Source: Diplonema papillatum (lineage: Eukaryota > Euglenozoa > Diplonemea > Diplonemida > Diplonemidae). From it: a stretch of DNA of 64,000 bases. Position numbers and translations under genes: made by a program. The stretch spans positions 420,862-484,861 of the forward strand of contig JAPJBO010000057.1 in NCBI GenBank assembly GCA_030068145.1, in the 5' to 3' direction. The notes beneath the pieces are model-generated. The model was not told where the DNA came from. It saw only the letters and a list, made by a program, of their open reading frames with translations, and did no database searches. Of this stretch, positions 23,303 to 35,053 are shown piece by piece. Positions within the stretch are counted from its first letter, which is position 1, and each line of letters starts with the position of its first letter.

Positions 23303-25557
23303 ATGCGCCTCGTTCTCGTGTACGCGACGTTGCTTGCGGCCGCTCACAGCGGTCAGGGGCTCTCGCTTTCCTTTGGCGGACTGTCCATCGCAGTGAACGC
23401 GGGCGATGCTGTGAAGAAGGTCGGCGGCGTCGTGGGCGACCTGACGGCGCCTCTCTGGGACTTGCCGCCGGTCGCACGGAGCCAGTGCGCCACGAGCTGC
23501 GGGAAGTTGGTCAACGACGGGTGGCGCGTGTACATCGATCGCTGCAACTTCTGCACCTGCAGCAACGGCGCATTCACAAACTGCGTGCCGCAGGCGGGTT
23601 GCGTGGTGTCACAGCTAGCCAACGAACCAGACTGTTTCGAGGAAGACGAAGAGTGCTCTGGCCTCGAAAGTCTGTGCCCTTCTGGTACGAAGTGCTCGCA
23701 GGTCCATGGTGTAGCACGGTGCGTGCAATCTGGTCAAAATGCATGCTCAACCTTCCCGTGTGACGACGGGTCTGTCTGCAAAGTCTCTGCGCTCTCGACG
23801 CCTGTGTGCCGGAAAGGCTGCACGAAGACGTGCGGCGGCCGCGTTGAGCATGGGTGGAGTGGCAGGGACGACGGATCGAACCACTGCAACCGATGCTCGT
23901 GCCTCGACGGGCAGATGGTCTGCACGTTGATGGACTGCCTCGAGGCGCGGACGTGTCCCCAACAATGCACGGAGTACTCGGAATCGAGCCCGTGCCGCAT
24001 CGTAGCTGCCAGCCCTTTGGCCCTGCAGCTCGAGGTCCTCAAGCCTCTCACAGGGGCGCTGACGTTTCGAGGACTTTGCTACAACGCGGCGACGTGCAAA
24101 TGTGGGTTCCACCCCCAAGTGCTCTGCTCGCAAAACCCGTGCAACAACGTCAGCTGCAGAGACGGCTACCACTGCGAGGCGAGCTACTGCGGCGGTTGTA
24201 ACTACAGGTATGCTTCCACCGACGCTCGCTATACACGAGTGTAACCCCCCTCATCTCGGTTGCTGGACCCACAGTACGTTCAAAATCTTCGTGGCTCTTG
24301 AGGGAAGCTGCGATATTCTGCATGAAAGTCCGAGCGCAACAAACAAAATGCAGGTGTGCGAAGGACAAGTGCCCTGCGCGGGTGAGAAAGGCGTGGTCGG
24401 CGCTTCCGTGCACTGAGCGGAAGCTGTTTGTACGTGCCGTGAAGGAACTGAAGGTGACGCGGTTCTCGGAGTACGAAGGCTTCGTGTCAATGTATCGCCA
24501 GGGTTGGTCGTACGCCCACAGCAGCCAGGAGTTCTTTCCGTGGCACCGTTGGTACCTGGTTGGGTTCGAGAACGCTCTGCGATCGCTGGGTGGCGAATTC
24601 GAATGCATCACGCTCCCGTACTGGGACTCGGAGAAGGATGCTGGCAGTGAAAACAGCTCGTCTCCCTTGCGTTGCGATACGTTCGGTCGATCGACGGCCG
24701 TCAACGGGTCTGGCTGCGTGACAGAAGGTATTGGCGCTTACCCCGACTGGAAGGTTGCCGGTGGCGGTTGTCTGGTCAGAGCTTTTCATCCAGAATTCGC
24801 GTTCATTGGCGAGCCTTCACTCGCATCACGAATCATGTCTCAGTCATCGTACGCCGACTACCGCTACTCCATCGAAGGCGCTCCGCACTCAGCTCCACAC
24901 GTTTTCGTTGGCGGGCACATGGCCCGCTCATCATCGCCGGAAGACCCCCTCTTCTGGATCCACCACTGCAATCTCGACAGGCTCTGGGCCCTGTGGCAGG
25001 ACTACCACGGTTATGACGAGGTCGCCACAGCAGCCTACACGGATACCGAGTATTCAAAGGCGGCGCACTTGGATAACGTCATGCCAATGGACATCAACAA
25101 TTCCGGTTTGGTGCTGCCATACTTCAGCACACCCGTCAGGATCCGGGACATGATGCACATCCACAGCATACTGGGTTCCAACTCGTATTCGTACGGCACT
25201 GACTCGATGGCGTTTTTGCTGGGCAGCCCGCGTAGAGGGTCGTGGAATTGGTTTGCGACTGGCACGGAACAAAGGGTGTCATGCCACGGTAGTTGCAACC
25301 CGGCTGCGATCGAGGTTAACGTCGCGTTGACGATCCCGATTTGGTTCCACAACTTGGTGCTGCCGTTCGAGGAAGTGTTCCAGAAGCTGACGTGCGGCAG
25401 CGGCGTGCTCGACATTCAGTCGAAGCTCTCCGCTCTCCTCACGCTGGCGCGGCTCGAGTGCGACGAGCTTGCCGACAAAGCGACAGTCTCCGAAGAATGG
25501 ATATCTCTCTCGTGGCGAGAAAGCAGAGGCGCTTTCGACCGCTGTCTGGCTCTCTAA
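23303..25557 (+). CDS. Divergent secreted tyrosinase (copy E)
   Basis: Exons 23303-24207 and 24354-25557 give 702 residues, with a 146-base intron (GTATGC...ATGCAG) at the same place and phase as in A-D. The N-terminus MRLVLVYATLLAAAHSGQG is a signal peptide of different sequence, followed by a segment of about 35 residues unlike the other copies (SLSFGGLSIAVNAGDAVKKV). The cysteine-rich units (HGWSGRDDGSNHCNRCSC) and copper sites are kept: YAHSSQEFFPWHRWYL for CuA, PHSAPHVFVGGH and DPLFWIHHCNLDRLW for CuB. Overall similarity to B-D is moderate (about 60% by eye), much lower at the C-terminus, so this is an old paralogue. The stretch around the CuA site is strikingly conserved with the other copies, which could reflect local gene conversion. 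Confidence 0.9.
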
Positions 25558-27587
25558 ACTACGCCGCGCCTTCCGCGCCTATTTGCCATGTCTTTTTGCA
25601 TGCACGTTTGGCAGGTTGACAGTTGCGCTCTTGCCCCGGAGCGACCACATTTTCTTGTTATCGCTCTCCGAATGCCAAGCACAATATCAATTAAGAAACA
25701 GACTCACAATCTGTTTTCATGCCACAACCAATTTCTGCTTCCCCGGAGTATTTGTTGCAGCTAAAAAGAACGACGGCGGTTTAACGAGAACAGTTTGGGC
25801 GAACCGCACAAACAAAAATATTGCTCGTGCAGATGGCGCGCATTGAACTGAAGGCTGTCGACTGGTCTCCCATGGAGGTCGTCCTCGCCCCCGACGGGCG
25901 AAGCGCCTGCCGGACAACCCGGTCCATACGGCAAGGACATGACTACGTGGTTCCGGACCGCCCAGCTCTTCAGTAATTGTCCTCTACACACGCGCCTCTC
26001 CTCCCGTCTCACAAACCAGACTCGCATCGCTGTCCTATCTGCAGACACAGAGCTTCCGAGCTGATTATGTGTCCGTCTCGTGTCCGTGGCTTTTTGTACA
26101 GAAACACGGTGCAGGCAGGGCACGGTGTTGAGCACAAAACCATTCCAAGCATCCGCATTTCGGGTGTACATTTGCGTGCGTTTTGGTTGCCGGGAACAAA
26201 AAATACACTCCTCGCTCCCGTCAGTGGATCAGATTGATAACAAGCGAACCTGGTCTCAACACACCCGCCTCCATGCCTACCTGTGCCAGCATTTTTTTGT
26301 CGGAACATGCACCGACTTACACGCCACTTCTCTTTGTTCACTCCACCCGTTGCATAGCAAACAATGGGGGGTGGGCGGGGGGGTACTCTCCCTTTGTTTC
26401 ATTTTCCCCCTTCATTTTTGGGAGTCCAGCAAGCCGCGGCCCTCTTTTCTACCCACCTCCTCCCTTCTCTTCCTCTCGCGTCATTGTCGGGCATCAGCCC
26501 CACAAGATCGCATGATATGAATAAGTGCAAGCGCCGGCCACACGACTCGGTACTTGCGCGGCCATGAACCAACCTATGGAATACCAACAGGTGATACAAC
26601 ATGTGACACGTGATGTACGACATATGTGCACGTATTTCTTCTCTTTAGTAGCTCACATGTTGAAACCCGTAACAAGTGGGTCGTCAGTCTGGTGGGAAGG
26701 ACCGGGGGCAAAAGAGAGATAGAGACACCCCGGTTCACCAACCATTTTCAGCTCACGATGTCCGCACACGGTTCTCTAATGCAAGACGGCCTACTGATTG
26801 GCCAGGTCATGGCGAGCATCGTACCGCTATCTCTCTTTCTCTCTGTTCGCACGAACCAGCCCAGGCCCCCCTTCCAGAGCGCATTGACGTCCTATTGTAT
26901 CCTCTTCTGCCAGTACACTGAACGTCTTTCGGCATCGGCGGTGCACAGAACAGCACGCTGCGCGCACCGGTTTTTTTTCCTCTCCTAATAGGATCCCGCT
27001 TCGCCGGCGAGGACCCTCCGATGCAATCGGGGGGAGTGAACCATGCTTGGTCGCAATCTTCTTGTCTCGACCCTTTTGCTTTTTCAAGGATCGTTGCAAC
27101 CATCGCCGGAACCAGGCAGGCACCCTCCTGACAAACCAGATTCATATCGCCTTAGGTGATGAAGTAGGACCCAATCCGCGAAGTTGCGTACCTACCATTG
27201 ACTTACCAGGCTCAAAGCCGTCGAAATCGTCATAATCCTCGTCTCTCCTGCGGTTTCAGCCACGGGACACGAAGGCAAACAAGAAACAACCTCAGGATCT
27301 CAGAGAACAAAGGTCACACAGATGAGGCTGATTGCGGGGTGTGCGCCCGAAACCTTCAGGGTAATTATCCCTCGCAAACACGGGGGGTACCAAAACCTCA
27401 CCCCCGTGTTTAAGATTGGGGGTTCTCTCTCTTTTTGTGCGTGCGCACCTGCTTTGTAGGAAATACTCGAGGAGACTGCCAGTTGCGAAATCCCAAAGGA
27501 GGAGCAGAAGGCCGTCCCTCGAGTATTTCTCGGCCATGTTATCCATCCTAGTAAGGCGCGGAGGGGAGGTGTCACGAGGGGGGGGGA
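25558..27587. other. Intergenic region after the tyrosinase array
   Basis: No gene seen. Open frames here are short and lack recognisable domains. A block at about 27445-27505 (TGCTTTGTAGGAAATACTCG) repeats one at 22465. Confidence 0.6.
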
Positions 27588-29662
27588 ATGCGGGCCTGCT
27601 GCTTGGCGGCCGCGCTGGCGGCGGGGGCCGCGTTCGAAGGCGTGTCGCCGCTGCGAACCAACTCGCAGTTGGTCGTCGGCGTTAACGGGTCAGTCACGTA
27701 CTTGTCCGGGTACCGGCAGATGACGCTCGAACTCGCCACGGGCAAGCTTGCGCGCAGCCTCCCGGACCCGAGGCACCCGTCGGGGGGACGCTTCCTCACC
27801 GTGCAGCCGGCGGGGTTCTCCCTGCACGACGCGCGGGAGGCGGCCAATTTCTCGCACCCGACGCACTCGATCCCCCGCGAAAACGTCGCGCACCGCATCG
27901 CGACCGCGGCCCTGGGCCCGTCGACGCCGGGCTGCTTCGGCGGGTGGGCCCCAGGCAGCGGCGAGGGCCGCCCGGCGGCGGGGGTGGCAGACGCCGAAGT
28001 GTGCGACTTGTCGTTCGCGCTCGACTTGTGCACGGGCGGCAGCGGCGGTGGTTGCCCGGCGCACCGGCTGGCGGCGGTGCAGTCGCTGGAGATGCGGGGG
28101 CATGCCCGCAGCGGCCGGCAGGAGTTCCCGAACGCGGGCGGCGGCAGGGACGCCGCGTGCGCCGGCAAGCTGCTCCGCCCGCGCTCCCAGCCGCCCGCCA
28201 CGGCGGCGCCGCCCGCCGGCCGCTGGTACGACGGGGCCGCCGTGGCCGACTACGCGGGCGAGTGCTCGCCGTCGCGCAGCGGCGGCGGCGCGTTGGTCAC
28301 CACGTACAAGCTGGCGACAATCGCCGACGAGAAGGCGTCGGTGGCGGCGCGGTGGTTCCGGCAGAAAATGCGGGTCGACGTCGCGGCGGGGTACCGGGCC
28401 GTGAGCTACATGACGCTCGACGGCACGTGGCGCGCCGGCTGGCCGGGCGCCTCGCCGTCCTCCTCGCATGAGGACGAGATCGTCAAGCTCGAATTCTGCA
28501 ACGAGCTTGACGACCTGGACGACTGCATCACGTATGCGCAATTCTAACCCTTCCCCACTCACGGAGGGAATTGATGCACCACGAAAGTCGATACGAAAAC
28601 TATACACAGCCTTCAGGCTGTGGTTGGTTCAAAGAAACAGTCAAGTTAACTTGCACAACATCTTCTTCGAAGAAGACTTGATGCTAGCATCATTCATGCA
28701 TGAGAAGCAGTGTTCTGCCAAACATGAAACTATCATTTACCCCCCCGGAAAAAAGAGCACCGACTTAGCGGCGAAAAGCATAAAGCGGAAGAGAAAAGAA
28801 TGGGTCGAAGTTCTTCAGCATTTCCCCGGGGGGGGGGGGGCTTAGTGCCACCATCGAAACATGCACGAGAGGCAGCATCTTTGCCCCACGCCCGAAACAC
28901 ATCCGTCCAAACCTGTTCTTTGCGTTCTCCCCGGACGAATACCCGATTGCACACACAGGATGACCTTCGACACGTGGCACAACCGAGGGTCGCTGACCGC
29001 AGGAGACGTTGAGACTGTCGAAGTGACCCCCACAAGTGCGCCGCACAACCGAGTCTATGTTTGGGCCGAGGCGGACGGTCCCCTCGCCGGCGTGCTGTCG
29101 ATTGACTACCGACTCGACGAGGGCGAATATGCAGTGTTCTCGGTAGTCACGACCCACACATCCGGCGCTGATCGAACGGTGCGCCCCTCTCTTCATTGCG
29201 CGCGTCACGAGCGCAGGTTGTTTGCGTGCGTCTAAGGTTGAATCGCTTTTTTTCTAAGCTCGCACAGCAATCAATGCGATCGGGATATTAACGAGGGAAC
29301 GCACCGGCGAAGGACCAGAGGCGTCCCGCTTCTTCCCATGCGCATGCTATTTTCATTTCGTCATTGCGATGCAAAAAGCAAGGCCAATGCACGTTACGTA
29401 ATACCGGAGGCTCCCCAGTGAGATGTTCCCTCTACTCTAAATTGTCTCTCCCTCTGATAACGGGCGCAGGTTTTGGGAATGGGATGGGAGCCCGAGTTAG
29501 ACTCGGTTGAACGAGGCTAGCGCACATCAGGTGATCTCGTGTCTACTTGCCAAAGTAGATGCACTGTTCTAACTATCTGTCTTTCTCACGGTTACAACCG
29601 CTCCAATCACACAGGTGGTGTCCTTCATCGTTGCCTTTTTCGCCCTCACCGCGATGTTGTGA
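27588..29662 (+). CDS. GC-rich secreted protein of unknown function, possible GPI anchor
   Basis: I do not recognise the family. Proposed exons are 27588-28531, 28959-29178 and 29615-29662 (403 residues). The first exon begins MRACCLAAALAAGAAFEG, a likely signal peptide, and is GC-rich (around 70% by eye). Its end is DDLDDCIT, cut in phase 2 at CAC|GTATGC; the acceptor ACACAG|G restores ACG and continues MTFDTWHNRGSLTAGD. Exon 2 then reaches SGADRT|GTGCGC, phase 0. Exon 3 (ACACAG|GTG) reads VVSFIVAFFALTAML and stops. That is a hydrophobic tail with nothing after it, preceded by small residues SGA, as in GPI-attachment signals. If the second splice is not used, the frame instead ends at 29235. 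Intron 1 contains a copy of the palindromic repeat family (28661-28746). Exons 1-2 are moderately secure; exon 3 is a suggestion. Confidence 0.6.
28661..28746 (+). repeat. Palindromic dispersed repeat, copy 1 (intronic)
   Basis: TCTTCTTCGAAGAAGA and TGATGCTAGCATCA are adjacent perfect palindromes, followed by CATGCATGAGAAGCAGTG, TTCTGCC and a C-run. The same order occurs at 32762-32847 (intron of the first M-PPase gene) and, less completely, at 37232, 44911 and 57271. Confidence 0.75.
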
Positions 29663-30810
29663 TGCACCCTCTGGTCACATCGTCCGACACCAGCGACACC
29701 GGCGAGTGGCAAATGCCTCTCGTCACCGCAGTTCTTGAAGAGAGTGGCCAGCACCGCCTTCCAATGACCGACAAAAGCCGCCAAGCCGGCAAACGAACAA
29801 GAACAGCACCTGAACTTTGCATTTCTAAGGTTTGGCTTCAATCGTCTTGTCTCCTGCTGACGACACGGTTGTCGTCGTCCGGAAACAGTGCCCGAGCGAT
29901 CACCGGCTGTCCTGCGGTGTCTGGCGCGCGTCTCAGAGGAAAGACTCGTCCTCGCCACAAGCTGCAAACCGACTGGTTCTGATTACGAGCTTGTTACTAC
30001 ACTCCCCAGCAACGTTTGCAACCGCCACGCGTTGCACCACAACTAAGCGTGACAGAAAGTGGTTGTGACAGAGTTTTGTCACACCGGATGTTCCCATACT
30101 TTTACGGCAACGTGCCACGGTATGGAAAAGAGAAAAATCGGCAGCTGGCCCACGGCGAGTTCATTTCCATGCAACTTCGTGCGAGGATCGGAGGCAAGTC
30201 TCCCCATCACTCCCTCTTCTTTGGCCTCTTCCCATGCACATGAAAACATGTGTGTACACGGTTTGCAGGCAAAGCGGGTACACGCATGAAACAGCGGACG
30301 ATTAGCCCTAGCAGATGTTGTGTGCAGGAACAAGACATGCAAGAAACGGACTCCCTGAGTAGGGGGTATGCAACCTTGAGCGACCGGCCCCTTGTAGTAT
30401 TCTTCCTTTCACGCGGTGTTGTGCGTGCGCCGTCGTTCAACGTCTCGAGTTTCGCGAGCGGCTCAACACAACTAAGTTTCCCCCCCTACAGAGTCTGCGG
30501 GTCCTCTGCTCTGAGGGCACAGGTCTCTCTCTGCTCTCCAAAACGGAGAAGGCATCGATCCCACAGAACGCGGGAATAACCGACGATCTACAAAGATAGG
30601 ACAACCTCACCCCTTTCCATACGACATCTTCTTTCACCGAGAAAGACACCGATTCCCTGAGAAGACCTGCAAATGATAGAACAACCTCACCCCTTTTCTT
30701 TACCACACCTTCTTCGCCAACATTGATGACTAGCATCAATCACGACTAAACAAAAAACTAGGAGTTTCCCCGTTTCCCCCCCGGGAGGGGAACGAAGAGG
30801 ACACAAGACG
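29663..30810. other. Intergenic region before the first M-PPase gene
   Basis: No gene seen. At about 30589-30722 an imperfect 80-bp direct repeat occurs twice (GACAACCTCACCCCTTT ... CTTCTTTCACC and GAACAACCTCACCCCTTT ... CTTCTTCGCC), ending less than 100 bases before the start codon of the next gene, so it may lie in its promoter. Confidence 0.6.
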
Positions 30811-33800
30811 ATGGAGGCGAGGGAGCCGGCCCACTTGGAAGGCGCCACCCACGTAGGGGACATCGACCTGTCCCGGCTGCGCTCGCACGACCCGGGCGAC
30901 CGGGAGTGGGCGGAGATGGTGTGCACGCTGCGCGGGCAGGCGGCGGCGGCGGAGCAGGAAGCGGCGCGGGCGCACGCCGCGCCGCCGGGCCCGCTGCTGC
31001 TCGTCGCCGGCGTCGGGTGCGCGGCCGCCTGCTGCGGCTGCGCCGCGCTCGCCGCCGCCGCCGACTTGGCCGGCTCTTTTTCGCGCGACGACCGGTTCCA
31101 ACCTTCGTGGACCGCCCTGGCAGACCGGCACTTCGCGGCCTGGCCGTACGCATTCCGCGACAAAAACTGCGCGAACGCCACGATAGCCCGCGACTCGCCC
31201 CACACGACAGTTGACACCGGCACGGCGGAGTTGATCGCCGGGTGCCTGTATCCCGTGCCGTACGTGTCCGTCTGGCTCACGATGGCGGCTGCGTTCTTGG
31301 GGTTCGCTGCCGTCTGCGCGCACGCACGTGCGGTGCTCGCCCAGCCGCGGGGAACGGCGGCGACGCACGAGGCCGCGGAAGCCATCCACGCCGCCGCACT
31401 CGCGTGCCTGCGGCGGGCGGGTCTGTGGCTGGCTCCTCCGGTGGCGCTGCTGGCGGTGTTTCTGTTCGTCGCTGTCGACGGGCCGGAAAACGGGTGGAAG
31501 CCGGCGGTGTCGGCGTCGTTCGCCCTCGGCGCCGGCCTCTCCGCGGCTGCCGGCTGCTTCGGCGTGCGCATGGCCGCGGAAGGCAACTGCAGAACGGCGG
31601 CCGCCTGCCACTCCGACCGGACCGGCGGATTGACCAAAGGGCTCACCGTCGCCCTACAGACCGCAGCCTGCGCGGGCGTTGGAGCCGCAAGCGCAGCCGC
31701 CTTCGGACTGTCCCTGAGCTACGCGGTGTTCGCTGATACGGCCGCCCTCGGCGCCCTCGGCTTCGGTGCGTCGGCCGCGGCGTTGGTCGCCCGGGTCGCC
31801 GGCGGGATTCTGGCAGGGGCGGCGCACGCCCCAGCAGCCTCCCCGTCGAATGTTCCGGAGTGCAACCCCGGCGGCGGGGTGCGCGCAAAGGACGGCCACG
31901 GGACAGGAGCGGAACCCTGCCCGTCCGACGCCGCAGCACACGGTGCCGGGGACATCGCCGGCGGCGTCGGCGGGGTGTGCGTGGACCTCTTCGAGTCGCA
32001 CGCCGCGGCGGCGGCCGCGGCCGCGGCGCTGGGCGCGGCGGAGTTCGGCGGGAAAGGCGTCGCGCTGCCCCTTCGGGTGCTGGGGATCGGGGTGGTCTGG
32101 AGCGTCGTTTGCACTGCGCACGTGTTCGTCGAGCGCCGGAGGGACGGCGCCGTGCCGGGTCTCCCCGACCTGCTGCGGGGCTTGCGCAAAAACGCGGCGG
32201 CCGCGGCGGTGCTGACGGGGCTGTCGGCCTTCTTCGTGTGTGCGTACCTGTTCGAGCCGGAGGCCCGGTACTTGGCCGACCTCGGCGGGCCGCTGCCCTT
32301 CGAGCAGCGGCAGCCCGGCTGGCGGCTCTTCGGCTGCGTCGCCGTGGGGCTCGCTGCCGGCGCCGCTAAAGGCTTCGCGACGGAGTTCTTCACCAACCAC
32401 AGCGACGAGCCGGCTCGGTCCATCGGGAGAGCCACCGAGTTCGGGCCCGGACAGGTCATCATTCAGGTGTGCTCTTTTTGTGCTGACAATCTCGCGGGTT
32501 TGCCCTTCAATGTAAAGACGGAGGCAACGTGTTTAGGTGGTTGAACAGGTAGATGCAAGAGGGGAAACGATCAACCGACACGCACAAATACGGTCCTTCC
32601 ATGCAGTGTTGGTACCAAAAAGTAGTCGGCAGCGAACTACATGAAACTGACCTAAGCAGGTGAGTTCCGCTCGTGCTAACAGACAAAGTTCTTGCGTGCA
32701 GCACTCGTGGCATGCAGGGTAATACCCCGCTTTGAGAGACGTACACTCCCCGTACACCAATATCTTCCTCGAAGAAGACTTGATGCTAGTATCAACCATG
32801 CATGAAAGGCAGTGCTCTGCCTAAACGTTAAACTAAGATTTCCCCCCTTCCACGCAGGGCCTCGGCGTCGGCATGTGCTCGACGGTGCTTCCCCTGCTTC
32901 TCGTTTGCGTGGTGTTTCTCGGGGCGTACTCGATGGCTGGGTTCTACGGCACGGCGGTGGCCTGCGTCGGGATGCTGGCCACGGTCGGCGTGGCGGCGTC
33001 GACGGCCGCGTACGGCCCCGTGGCGGGCAACGCGGGCGGGATAGCGGAGACGGCGGGGCTGCCGGCGTGGGTCAAGGAGAGCACCGATGCGCTCGACGCG
33101 TTAGGCACCGCGACCGCGGCCACGGGAAGAGGCTTCGCGAACGGGAGCGCCGTGCTCAGCGCCCTGTCGGTGCTGCTCGCGTTTTCCCGGGTCGCGAACG
33201 TCGAAACCGCAGACCTCCTGCACCCTGTTGTGATCGCCGGGTTGCTGCTCGGCTCGCTGCTTCCGTTCGTGTTCGGAGCGATGACGATTCTCAGCGTCAC
33301 CAACGCCGCCCAGGCGATGCACGGCATCCGCCGGCAGTTTGCAGAAACCCGGACGACCCTCACCGATCCCTACCAGCGGCCCGACCACACCCGGTTCGTC
33401 GCCGCCGGCTGCGACGCGAGCCTGCGCGGAATGCTGATTCCCGGGGTGCTCGCCATCTTCTCACCCCTCGTCGTCGGCTTCCTCTTCGGCTCCCATGCGC
33501 TCGTCGGGTTCCTCCTGGGCGCCATCACCTCCGGGCACCTGTTGGGCGTCGTGGTGGGCAATGCCGGCGGGGCTTGGGGCAACGCGAAGAGGTGGGTGGA
33601 GGCTGGTCTATTCGAACGCGACGGCGTGCCCCAGAAGAAGGGCGGCGAGTGCCACAAAGCGGCGGTGTGCGGGGACGCGGTCGGGCGCCCGCTCAGAGAT
33701 GCGACGGGGCCTGCGCTCAACACCTTGGTCAAGCTCATGGCGCAGTTCGCGTTCGTGTGCGCGCCTCTGTTCGACGACGGTTGGAAGTACTGGTGGATAG

Positions 33801-33976
33801 GCCTTGTCCTGCTGGCTGGTGCGTGCGGCGTGGTCACCTGCATCAAGCTCTTCGGCATGCACGACACTAGTGAAAGCGGCAGCTCCCGAGTGGGCGAAGT
33901 TGTGACGGGCACGTCGGGGGTTGAAGCGGAACCGACCCACAGGTCCTCGGCATCTGGCGACCCAGCCGGCCGCTAG
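30811..33976 (+). CDS. Membrane pyrophosphatase paralogue lacking catalytic residues (M-PPase 1)
   Basis: Exons 30811-32466 and 32858-33976 give 924 residues; the intron (GTGTGC...CACGCAG) is phase 0 after VIIQ. The alignment to the intact gene at 50455-53242 is clear throughout (AEGNCRTAAAC, GRATEFGPGQVIIQGLGVGM, GFYGTAVACVGMLAT, NAGGIAE, ECHKAAVCGD), so it is a true M-PPase homologue with many membrane spans. The residues that bind Mg-PPi are gone: the KAADVGADLCGKV region is replaced by unrelated sequence, DNVGDVAGMGADLFES reads GAGDIAGGVGGVCVDLFES, DNAGGIAE reads GNAGGIAE, GNTTAATGKG reads GTATAATGRG, GAWDNAKKW reads GAWGNAKRW, and GDTVGDPFKD reads GDAVGRPLRD. It is GC-rich, unlike the intact paralogue. 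Likely without hydrolytic activity; the open frame of over 900 codons suggests it is kept for another role. Start chosen at the first ATG of the open frame. Confidence 0.85.
32601..32690 (+). repeat. Dispersed repeat with 5' splice site motif, copy in M-PPase 1 intron
   Basis: Matches 1806-1895, including AAGCAGGTGAGTTCCGCT. Confidence 0.65.
32762..32847 (+). repeat. Palindromic dispersed repeat, copy 2 (intronic)
   Basis: ATCTTCCTCGAAGAAGACTT then GATGCTAGTATCA, CATGCATGAAAGGCAGTG, CTCTGCC and AAACTAAGATTTCCCCCC. The pyrimidine run leads straight into the 3' splice site of M-PPase 1 ten bases later. Confidence 0.75.
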
Positions 33977-35053
33977 GGCAGCCACCGACGGCAACGCCCG
34001 AACCATTCCGCAAGCTCCCGGTATCTCAAAATCACCAATGGATGTGTTTGAAGCAATCGGCCCGTTGCACAATGCACCTGGTCCAGTGAGGCGCTGGGGC
34101 GCTCCTCGTCGGGTTGAAGGAGAACGGATGAACCCAAGTGTCAGCAGCGGTTGTGCTACATCGTCGGCGCGAGATCATTCAGCTCGTCGTCCGACGCCTT
34201 TCGTGGCTAACGACAGCTGAAGCCGGGTTCTGCCTTGAGGCTCTCGATTGAGCACTGCTGAGCGCCGCAGCTCGTCAGCACGGCGGTGCAGGCAGGGGCC
34301 TACCTGTCCCGCTATTCTTGCGCGTCGTGTGCGAATGTACGCACGACTGTACAATAACACTTTCTTCCCTTACAGCAATGCCTCCGGGGTTTGTTGGGCC
34401 TCGGTCTTTATCAAGAAACGAGGCCTCCGCATAACCCCCCGTCGAAACACTATTTCATCGACCGCACTGTGGTGCGGCTTAGTTATAGTTATGTCTCCCG
34501 TTATTGGGCCGAAGAGTGCTCGTCCCGTTTACTTTTGCTGCGCTCCAGAAGTGCTCGCTTTGAGCGGTCAGGCCCGTGGTCTGCCCAATCCGCCTGCTAC
34601 CGAAGGTTGACCCCTTCGTTCTATGGAAGCATGCAATTTCCCATGCAGATGCTAGCCGCCACCGTTGGCGGTGCGGTTGCCACAAAAGGAACGAGCCCGC
34701 GTCGTAAGGCGTCCGGGTACTCCCCGGAGAGAAGGTCTGCTTTCAACTCGCCGATCTCTCTCCGGACACTGACATTCACCTCCATGAAATACCTCGGGGG
34801 GGCAAGGACCCCGAATCATCGGAGTTCGAATTTCGCCATGTCCGACCACTTGCTCGAGATTTTCCACAACTCAGGATTCTGGTTCCCACTCCTAAGAAAG
34901 AACAAGCGACAACCAAGCACACCGCATTCGTTTTGTTTTGAAAAACGTTAACTCTAAAAAAGTCGACGCACACCAATCTGCGTGCCCGGACAATATCGTC
35001 GGATGCGCAGTTCGGGAACGTACTAAGACAGCTGAATAGGTCAGAAGCTGCCG
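33977..35053. other. Intergenic region before sulfotransferase 1
   Basis: No gene seen. From about 34340 it is alignable, with many differences, to the DNA upstream of sulfotransferase 2 (about 37880 on): both have CTTTATCAAGAAACGAGGC and AACCGCACTG-like stretches, so the duplication included the promoter region. Confidence 0.6.

Noticed and set aside
27690-28607. A 305-codon open frame on the - strand and two other long + frames
   Set aside because: GC-rich shadows of the unknown gene; only the frame starting at 27588 has a signal peptide and phase-consistent introns.
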